DNA of 64,000 nucleotides from the NCBI GenBank assembly GCA_032622095.1, contig CP136069.1:165840394-165904393 (forward strand), in the 5' to 3' direction. Under the pieces are notes generated by a model. The model had not been told where the DNA came from. It saw nothing but the letters and a program-made list of their open reading frames with translations, and ran no database searches. Below are positions 56,395 through 64,000 of this stretch, piece by piece. Position 1 is the stretch's first letter, and every line of letters begins with the position of its first letter. Source of the stretch: Siphonodentalium dalli (lineage: Eukaryota; Mollusca; Scaphopoda; Gadilida; Siphonodentaliidae). The translations under genes were made by a program, and so were the position numbers.

Positions 56395-57735
56395 ATTTCA
56401 CTATTTTATTTTACTTGTGTGCAACTAACTAATTTTCCAGATCAACTCGCTGATTAAGCTGCTTAGTTTACTGTAATATTTAATATCCACTTAAGATAAC
56501 TGTGTAAGAGTCTTATCTTCTGAATTACTTGAAGTCATTAATGCATAGAAAACACATATAAAGTTTTCAACTTGCCATGAATAAAACAAGTTTTTCTCTT
56601 CATTTGATTATATTCACATAAAAAAAAGTCTAAATTAGAACAGCATAAGAACAGTACCATCTGTCACTCCAGATACTTCAAGGTGATCAGCTGCTGCTAA
56701 AGAGTCAAATATGAAATAACCAATTTTTTTATACTACTGATTTTTATTCATGAAAATAAAGTTGAATAAAAATCAAGTTGGATCTTGAAACAACACTCAA
56801 CAGGTTTTCATCTTTAAAAATAAAACAATGCCTTTTGCCTTTAATTGTGAATAGTTGCTTGAACTGAATATTGTTTGTATTTTTGCCACCTTATAATATA
56901 ATGATTTTTACCAGTGAAGTGTAATATACACTTTATTTTCTAACTAATATATATAAATATATGTGACTTTTTTCAGAAACCAGCTTCACAAATTAAGATC
57001 TATATATATGTGAGCATATAAAACTTCTGAAGGATATATTGAATGGTCCACCAGGTAACAGTCATAAACATCCAAGACAATTGACAGGAAGTGACGGTTT
57101 CAACAAAGGGTGTCGCTCAATATCCAAATAATTCCTCATGGACTTAACATCTTATGTCCTTCAGAAAATCCATAACAGGAATCTCTTTGAGAAACTCAAA
57201 ACAAAGTAAGAAACATCTCACGGAATTCTGTTCAATATTTATAACTCATAAGGAGTCAGTCACAATTGTCAGGAGATTACAAGCCTCCATGCAGGACAGA
57301 AGAAAATATCAGCTGTGGACCGCAATTAAAGCATTATATGGTTAAGTCTTTAATTCAGTTAGGCTATTTTTGGATTGTCTACCTATACGTGCCAGGACAG
57401 GCGGGGACAAGGCTTTTGTCAACACCATGGAATGAAAACAAATAGGCTTTGTCGGAGGGTTTAAAAGCCCAGGCATTTGTGTTATGATAAAGTAGCAATG
57501 TGAAAATCAATTAATCTATACCAACCTATGGGGTGTACAAAGGATAACTGGTGTGTCAGTTCCATCGGGGATGTCATCTATACAAAGCCAAGGCCTTCTG
57601 GACAGGACGATCAAACAGCAATGTTGATTCTATTTAGAATGACCTCCACTTCTAACCTCAGTGCATCTTTAAAGGGACACAACAATCTTCCCCGGTATAC
57701 CCCGATTGACTGAAGCAATAACATATATATATACG
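56395..57735. other. Presumed 5' UTR/upstream region, no second gene seen
   Basis: AT-rich. The plus ORF at 57,154-57,345 has no recognisable domain. TTAAAGGGACACAAC near 57,669 looks like one end of a TTAA-type element, with no partner found. Confidence 0.35.
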
Positions 57736-57739
57736 GCGG

Positions 57740-57835
57740 AATCCCGCAGATAACTATTTTTAGCCACAATTCCAATCCGCGCGATCCGATTGGTCGGCGA
57801 TCTTTCGTCACCAATTTGATACGATTGTTTTGAGA
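57740..57835 (-). promoter_or_regulatory. Candidate promoter with CCAAT boxes and local CpG enrichment
   Basis: On the gene's strand this holds TGACGAAAG, GACCAATCGG (CCAAT box) and GCGCGGATTGG (inverted CCAAT), with CpGs concentrated in ~50 bases inside AT-rich DNA. It lies 1.35-1.45 kb above the ATG. The placement is only suggestive; it would need a 5' UTR of that length or a UTR intron. Confidence 0.25.
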
Positions 57836-58376
57836 ATAATAACTCTCATTCTCAAGACCAAATAAATTAATTAAAACTTAATTAGTTAGAACGCATATAT
57901 GAGTTAGATTATCGGAGTTTTATCTCCGTGTATGTTGTGTTGAATGGGAATGTTGGGTCCTCACATATGAAATCAACGATTATTGCCTGGAAAACTTGTC
58001 AAAAACTCGGTTCGAATTGAAGTTCGTGTGATCAGATCAGGCTATGTTGTTGACATTCTAATTGAATATTGTCAACAGTGGGAATTCTCATCCTGATGAC
58101 ACAGGAGAGTGACTCAGGTCACAATTAATGGGAACTTTTGGAGAACCTATCGTTCAAACACGCAGATTTAAAAAAAACAGTGTGGGTAGATAGCGTCAGA
58201 AAAATGTACATGTAGCAAGTGCAATTTGACACTAAAATGTACATGTATGGCTTTGGACTGGACTGGCCGCAGTAGGCCTACACTAGTACAGGCCTTGCAG
58301 ATTCAAATTGAACTAAAGTCTCCAACAGTGACCTGTAGTATTAAAATAACTAATTTCAAAATGTGTGGCCCAGTAT

Positions 58377-58872
58377 TGTGGGATGCCAAATTGACATTTA
58401 ATAAATAATTGAGCTTAAGCGCAATAAGGAATCCCTTATTAGCGCAATAAGGAAAAATCTAATTGCCCTTAAGCACAATAAGAGATTCCTTATTGCGTTT
58501 AAGCGCAATAAGGAATTTACTTATTGGGCTTAAGTGCAATAAGAATATTCCTTATTGCGCTTAAGCGCAAATAAGGAATATTACATAAACTCCCTATAAT
58601 TCCAATAGTGTAGTCCATGGTGCAATGGGTGGAGTTTATTGGTCACATGGTGACTGTCCACGTGTAGGCCTATTCAGATACCATCAGATTCTATCCCTGT
58701 TAACAGGCAAATATAGGATAATTCTACTATTTTCTCATGAGGGAGATATTAATTGCACTTAAGCGCAATAAGGATGTATTGCGGTTAAGCGTATAATAAG
58801 GAATGTTCTTAATAAGATTCCTTATTGCGCTTAAGCTCAATTATTTATTAAATGTCAATTTGGCATCCCATA
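58377..58872 (+). mobile_element. Element of tandem GCTTAAGC palindromes, copy 1
   Basis: Ends TGGGATGCCAAATTGACATT and its inverse AATGTCAATTTGGCATCCCA. Just outside lie CAGTAT on both sides (58,371-58,376 and 58,873-58,878), a likely target duplication. Each end carries a series of ATTGCGCTTAAGCGCAAT palindromes separated by 'aaggaat'-like spacers. The ~200-base middle has GGAGTTTATTGGTCACATGG and CTGTTAACAGG. No protein is encoded. Confidence 0.75.
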
Positions 58873-58924
58873 CAGTATTAGATATATTGGGAGGAGGGTA
58901 GATCATGCCATGAATCTCTACTCT

Positions 58925-59422
58925 TATGGGATGCCAAATTGACATTTAACAAATAATTGAGCTTAAGCGCAATAAGGAATCTCTTATTGCGCTTAACGCT
59001 TAAGGAATATTCTTATTGCGCTTAAGCGCAATTAGATCTTCCCTTATGCGCTTAAGCGCAATAAGAACATCCCTTATTGCGCTTAAGCGCAATTACATCC
59101 TTATTGCGCTTAAGCGCAATTATTATCTCCCTCATGAGATCACCCCTCTGCAAATAGTAGAATTATCATATATTGCCTGTTAACAGGGATAGATATTGAT
59201 TGCACCATGGACTAAACCATTTGAATTATAGGGAGTTTATGTAATATTCCTTATTGCGCTTAAGCGCAATAAGAATCTCTTATTGCGCTTAAGCCCAATA
59301 AGGAATCTCTTATTGCTCTTAAGCGCAATAAGGAATTTTCTTATTGCGCTTAAGCGCAATAAGGGATTCCTTATTGCGCTTAAGCTCAATTATTTATTAA
59401 ATGTCAATTTGGCATCCCATAT
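58925..59422 (-). mobile_element. Element of tandem GCTTAAGC palindromes, copy 2 (inverted)
   Basis: Same termini as copy 1. The middle (CTGTTAACAGG, then TTATAGGGAGTTTATG) is in the opposite direction. TACTCT flanks both edges (near 58,919 and 59,423), a different target duplication from copy 1, so the two copies are separate insertions ~55 bases apart. Five clean ATTGCGCTTAAGCGCAAT-type palindromes are visible on the left side alone. Confidence 0.75.
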
Positions 59423-61528
59423 ACTCTGGCTAATATGATTTTGGGGCATAGATTTAGGCCATAGCTATGGTCATATAGCAATAATGTGGTGTCACTGTAT
59501 AAGGGCTTGATTACCTCATATGGTGTACTTATTGACTTAAATCGGGTGAAAAACCCTATTGTCATATTATCAGCATCCCTGTCCCAAAAATTGGTGTTTC
59601 ATTCCGGGAGCTTTGATGTCTCACTCCTCGAGCTCTGGTAGTTTTATTAAATCAGCGGCTCTTGCACAGATCTATAGTATTTCCAGGTCATATACTGTAG
59701 CGCGAATATGGTGTCACTGAGGACCTGCTTCCCTAATATGATGTACCTGTATATGTACTCGAAAATCAAAATTGCCCCAACTAATACAGAAGTTAATACT
59801 ACCACGAGTTGCCACAACTAAAACAGAAGGTAATGCTATTGCGAGTCTACCATTTCGATAAAGAACTTAGGCTTGCTCCCATGCAAACCAATGAAAACAA
59901 GAGGTGGTATGTCAATAAGAGCTAAGGTTGAGTTATGGATAAACCTATTTATTCACCAGGGGTGTTTAGTTACATACATGTATAACCATGAAATGCGCTT
60001 AAGATTAGGCAATTGATTGTGCGTAAGCAAAATTGATTGCGCTTAAGCACAAATAATTATGTTTTCAAGAACAAATCACTATGCTTAATCACAATCGATT
60101 GCACTTAAGAGCAATGATTGCTCTTAAGCACAATGATAAGTTCAACTAATTGTGCTTAAGTGTAATTATTTGTGCTTAAGCGCACTTCATTATTAAATGA
60201 CAATTTGGCCTCCCAGAGGCGAATGCCCGTATAAATCATATTCTACCAGTACAAAACCTCGGGAACTTTTTTAAGTATTGATAGAGAACCTTATAAAGCT
60301 GAAAAAATAACAAGGGGAATATATTTCTTTATTAATACCTGTCGCTTAATAGTTTATTCATAAGTAGGTGAAAGTGCCAACTCGAGATGACATTATTTAA
60401 CAGACTTGATGGGTGAGTTTGCTATGCGCACTTACAATCATGGAATTTCTGCAGGGTAATTAATTCAGTGTTTTTGTGATATCAGCTCACTAAAGCCACA
60501 AAAAGCATGCATTTTCGAGCTGGGACCACCCCATACTTTGAAGTTGATTATCGAGGAACAAATATAAACAAAGAAATATGTTCCTTGCCTTGTTTGTTCA
60601 ATGTTATAAAGTTCATTATCAAAACATAACAAAATTCCCAAGTTTTGTACTGATGGAATAAGATCTCTACAGGCGCTAAGCAGAGTAAAGATTCATGACA
60701 TGAACTAGGGGAGGGGGTTTCTTCATTTTCAACAAGATAGCTCCAGGCTGTTGACCCAACATTCAACAATAATTTGAACAAGGACTAAATCATGCCAGAA
60801 GCTCCCACAAAAATATTCATGATTGCCAATTACTCAGTTAATAAATTCAATTGCAAGTCTATCACAGCTAGTGACAGTCAGTTGTGGTATTCAGTTATTA
60901 ACAGACTTGTAATTATATTAAATTTAATTCATTAGTGAAAATTCATACATGTGTTAAGTACCTTATTAATAAATCATTTAATATAAGTCTTCTTAAATAT
61001 ATCTCTTCATGATATTGATGATGTCCATCCCTCTCATGGCAGACCCCAGACTCCTATACTGAATACTAATAACAAATAGGTGGTTTTTCTGTTTACCAGC
61101 AGGTACCAGATAAGAAAATATGTATAGTGACAATGGAGTGAAATCTCCTGGAACTGTAAGATTTATCTCACAGTTTGTCATTGAGCATCAAATTGATTAT
61201 TTTTTTGTCAAAATGACATATTTAGATATAATTCAGTCTCATACTTCTTGGTGAGCTGGGGTTATGGACAATATTTCAGCAGCAAAAATGTAATTATTTT
61301 CATATTTATAATAGTGTGAAATAACCATGGCTTCTATCCTATATTTTTTATCTTGTACCCATGATTCACCTATGTTATTCAGGATTTATGGGAGGTGCTA
61401 GTATACCATCAGTAGTCAGAGTAATCAAAACTATGTGGTTCATTTATGAGACAAAATACCGAACCTGGAGGGTCGGAACTAAAACTAATTACAACAAAAA
61501 TTGTCTATTTAGGAATAAAATCAATTAA
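59423..61528. other. Non-coding, with a degenerate GCTTAAGC relative at 59,995-60,215
   Basis: TGTGCTTAAGCACAAT-like palindromes recur at 60,000-60,185 and end at AATGACAATTTGGCCTCCCA, clearly a decayed member of the family above. The rest is AT-rich with no exon recognised. Confidence 0.5.
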
Positions 61529-61815
61529 CCCTTTCATTATGGGAGCAGCATTCACCCTTCCATGATTGGAGCATTGGAAATATTGCAAAAAAAACCTGTG
61601 CTAATGCATTCTCTTATATATGGTAGTTTCCAGTAGGGATCCTAGAATATATAAGAGAATATATTACATTGGCCTAACAATATTTACCTTGACCTTGTAA
61701 GCCAGTGCATTCTCTTATATATGTGAGGCTACCTATGGTACCTGCAGATATAAGGGAATGCACTGGCACATGATTCAATGCTCCACTAGCGCAGCTCCCA
61801 TCAAGAAATGGTTAT
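61529..61815. mobile_element. TTAA-type hairpin element, possibly one nested at the end of another
   Basis: TTAACCCTTTCATTATGGGA is followed 30 bases later by a second subterminal phrase CACCCTTCCATGATTGGAGC. Then come two GCATTCTCTTATATATG modules (61,607-61,675 and 61,705-61,768) and the end CGCAGCTCCCATCAAGAAATGG. The right TTAA is lost by mutation. Confidence 0.6.
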
Positions 61816-62569
61816 ATTATATATTTGAGTCTCCCAAGTTCTTCCAACTGCATATTTTGTAGATTTTAATTTCCTGCTTTACAGAAGAAATTTAATCATT
61901 TACAAATTTCCAAATTCACTAATGATGGATTATCTCTTCCTCTAACATGTGTTGTATAGTTTACTGGTTATAAAATAATAAAAATAAGCCGGAGATACCT
62001 GTCTGGAAATGTTACTATCAATTAATATTGATTTTAAATCAATATGTATTTTTTAATGCGAGAATTAAGTGGGATATATATTTGTTCCTATTTTTTTTAG
62101 AAAAAGTTCCAATAAACACGAGCCCTAAAATACTGGACATTGATTGTATGCTTATTATAATACTAATTGATAGAGGTGTTTCCAGACAGGGGTCTTCGAT
62201 TCATATTTATTATGTTATACACAGGAAACTATAAAATACTTGTTATAGAAAGAGATAATGATTAATCCATATGTAAGAGTAAGGGTTTTTCAAGTTGTGT
62301 GTCTTCAAGAATTGGAGTGTATCACACTGAGCCAAATTCAATATATGATGGTCAGGTATTTCAAAAACAAGAAACAAAATTAACAGCTTTTTCATAGTTT
62401 TTAGTAATTTTCTGACTAGATTGTGTACAAAACATGATTTCTTATTAGTCTATGGTGAAGACAAAACTATTTTTGAACAAATTATGTGTTAGACTTACAA
62501 ACTGTGAAGGGATTTCCAAACACATTGTGATGCTATCGTTTTACAATTGAAAGTATTCTAAATAATTTT

Positions 62570-62980
62570 GCACATTTCATGACTGGAGCTTCCTGAAATT
62601 TAGCGAAAACACTGTACCAATGCATTCTCTTATATATGACAGTCTCCCATAGGCAGACTCACATATTTAAGAGAATTCATTGGCCTAACAACATTTATCT
62701 TGACCATGCAAGCCAGTGGATTCTTTTATATTTACAACCTGCCATATTGGAGACCATTATTTATGATTAATCCTTCCATAATTGGAGCTTCATGAAATTT
62801 TTTGAAAACTTGTGCCAATGCATTCTCTTATATATGCGAGTCTCCAATAGGATGCCTTGCATATATAAGAGAATGCATTAAGCTAACAATACTTATATTG
62901 AACTTCTAAGCCAGTGCAGTCTCTTATATTTAAGATTGTATATATGCGAGATTCATATATATAAAAGAATGCATAAGCAT
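62570..62980. mobile_element. Two adjacent TTAA-type hairpin elements, decayed
   Basis: Phrases TTCATGACTGGAGCTTCCTG (62,577) and TTCCATAATTGGAGCTTCATG (62,775; given as an approximate landmark) start two copies in the same direction. Each has the CCAATGCATTCTCTTATATA module (62,618 and 62,816). Neither keeps both termini. Confidence 0.55.
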
Positions 62981-63181
62981 GACTGGTTGTTTTTTCTATT
63001 TATTCCCCAACATTTGTTAAACAGACAAAAATGCCAAAAAAATAGCATTTTTGGAAAAGTATCAAGACTGAAGGAGTAATCTCAGTCATAAGTTAATTTT
63101 ATTCAACAAAACACCAAAAATAAAAATGCCATGAGAAAAACAGGGTATATGGATTTAAATTTATTTCAATTTGCTCTGGAG

Positions 63182-63198
63182 GTGGGGGGGGGGGGGGT
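63182..63198 (+). repeat. G-tract
   Basis: A run of about 14 G after GGAGGT. Other tracts of this kind: C at 548, 8,309, 16,306, 20,167 and 45,554; G at 30,779 and 45,584. Confidence 0.8.
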
Positions 63199-63414
63199 TA
63201 ATATATATTCAGACACATATGATACTTTTTTACATTTTACCATTTCTGCGATTCACCCACCCCCGCAACAAATTTCTTTCCCTCTTTACAATTGTTTTCC
63301 CAAAGCATTTTTCAACACCCCTCCCCATCTGTCTGTCTGAATATATATGTGGAGATTCTATGAGGAAACAACTATTTTTTACCATCTTACCATCCGCCCA
63401 GAACATTAAACCTT

Positions 63415-63742
63415 TCTAAGGCTGAAGGGGTCACTCTCACCAAAAAAAGTGCTGAAGGGTACACATGGTTTGAAAATGTGCTGAAGGTTTGTGATCGCCA
63501 CTAACACCGTTACTTAAACTGTGTTTCTGAAAGTCTGACGCCCATGAGCAGTTTGTTTTCAGTTCATTTTCTGTTCATTGGAACGTAATCAATTATTTTC
63601 TAACAGAAATCATGGCAGATACGAAATCTAAACGTCATTTAGAACGACATTTCAAACCCTGTATACCATTCAGCACATTTTCAAATCCTGTGTACCCTTC
63701 AGCACTTTTTTTGGTGAGAGTGACCCCTTCAGCCTTACTAAG
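63415..63742. mobile_element. 328-bp inverted-repeat element (AAGGCTGAAGGGGTCAC ends)
   Basis: AAGGCTGAAGGGGTCACTCT at the left and the inverse AGAGTGACCCCTTCAGCCTT at the right. Pairing continues over ~70 bases through GTGCTGAAGGGTACAC and GAAAATGTGCTGAA. The edge bases (CTA/ACTAA) leave the target duplication ambiguous. No ORF. A family distinct from the TTAA elements. Confidence 0.75.
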
Positions 63743-63784
63743 TTAGATACATGTAGGTCTACCATTACATATAACGTTACGCTG

Positions 63785-63850
63785 TAAGGCAATAAAAACC
63801 AATTATGCTTTTAAAGCGTAATGGAGTTACGCTTAAGCATAATCAGCCAT
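63785..63850. repeat. Small AAGCGTAATGGAGTTACGCTT palindrome
   Basis: GCTTTTAAAGCGTAATGG and its mirror GTTACGCTTAAGCATAA form an imperfect palindrome, reminiscent of the GCTTAAGC family but without its termini. Confidence 0.4.
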
Positions 63851-64000
63851 TACATGTTAGATTGATCTCCCATACATGTATAGTACTTAATATATGCAAT
63901 GACAATGTTGTTGTTTGAGCCATCCAAATGATTTTGGAGTATAAATATAAGCAGCAAGCGAAATAATTGAAAAATAATTTATTATATATGATAAACAAGC

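Noticed and set aside
57154-57345. Divergent plus-strand gene upstream
   Set aside because: A 63-codon ORF without a recognised domain or splice sites.

Overview
The window reads as nuclear DNA of an animal. It is AT-rich, has no dense run of long ORFs, contains spliceable exons with GT/AG borders, carries a tRNA-derived SINE with an (AATC)n tail and decayed non-LTR retrotransposons, and is packed with fold-back (hairpin) DNA elements. The repeat style (C/G homopolymer tracts, GGAC-rich repeat ends that run into TATACCCCCC, TTAA-flanked miniature elements) looks to me like a marine mollusc, probably a bivalve. That is inference from memory of repeat style. No marker gene confirms it.

The only convincing gene is on the minus strand and spans 56,394 to 31,498. 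I assembled it by hand from five exons: 56,228-56,394, 43,687-43,889, 34,657-34,800, 33,035-33,232 and 31,498-31,646. All four introns have GT...CAG borders, the reading phase agrees at every junction, the ATG has an in-frame stop just upstream, and the total is 861 nt (286 codons plus stop). I do not recognise the protein. It has conserved-looking ends and a polar, probably disordered, middle.

The most striking structure is a 28-bp satellite (about 35,555-38,290) inside intron 2. Read in the gene's own direction, each standard unit contains a TTAAT branch-point-like sequence, a pyrimidine-rich stretch and a terminal CAG, which is a complete 3' splice site. The real acceptor of exon 3 (34,801-34,829) is itself one unit of this repeat (28 of 29 bases match). 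The array therefore appears to be dozens of tandem copies of the gene's own splice acceptor, later separated from the exon by transposon insertions.

Region by region. 1-2.37 kb: no gene. 2.37-8.40 kb: a giant inverted repeat. 8.4-16.6 kb: small hairpins, two TTAA-flanked elements and decayed repeats. 16.6-30.6 kb: two nested, roughly concentric inverted duplications centred near 24 kb; the outer arms carry oppositely oriented copies of one dead LINE. 31.5-56.4 kb: the five-exon gene, with introns filled by the satellite, TTAA-flanked elements with 67-bp hairpins, TA-flanked hairpins next to the stop codon and one splice donor, the GCAGAATGAGGTCCCC fold-back family, a SINE and GGAC-ended repeats. 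56.4-64 kb: presumed gene upstream region, two inverted copies of an element built from ATTGCGCTTAAGCGCAAT palindromes, and further hairpin elements.
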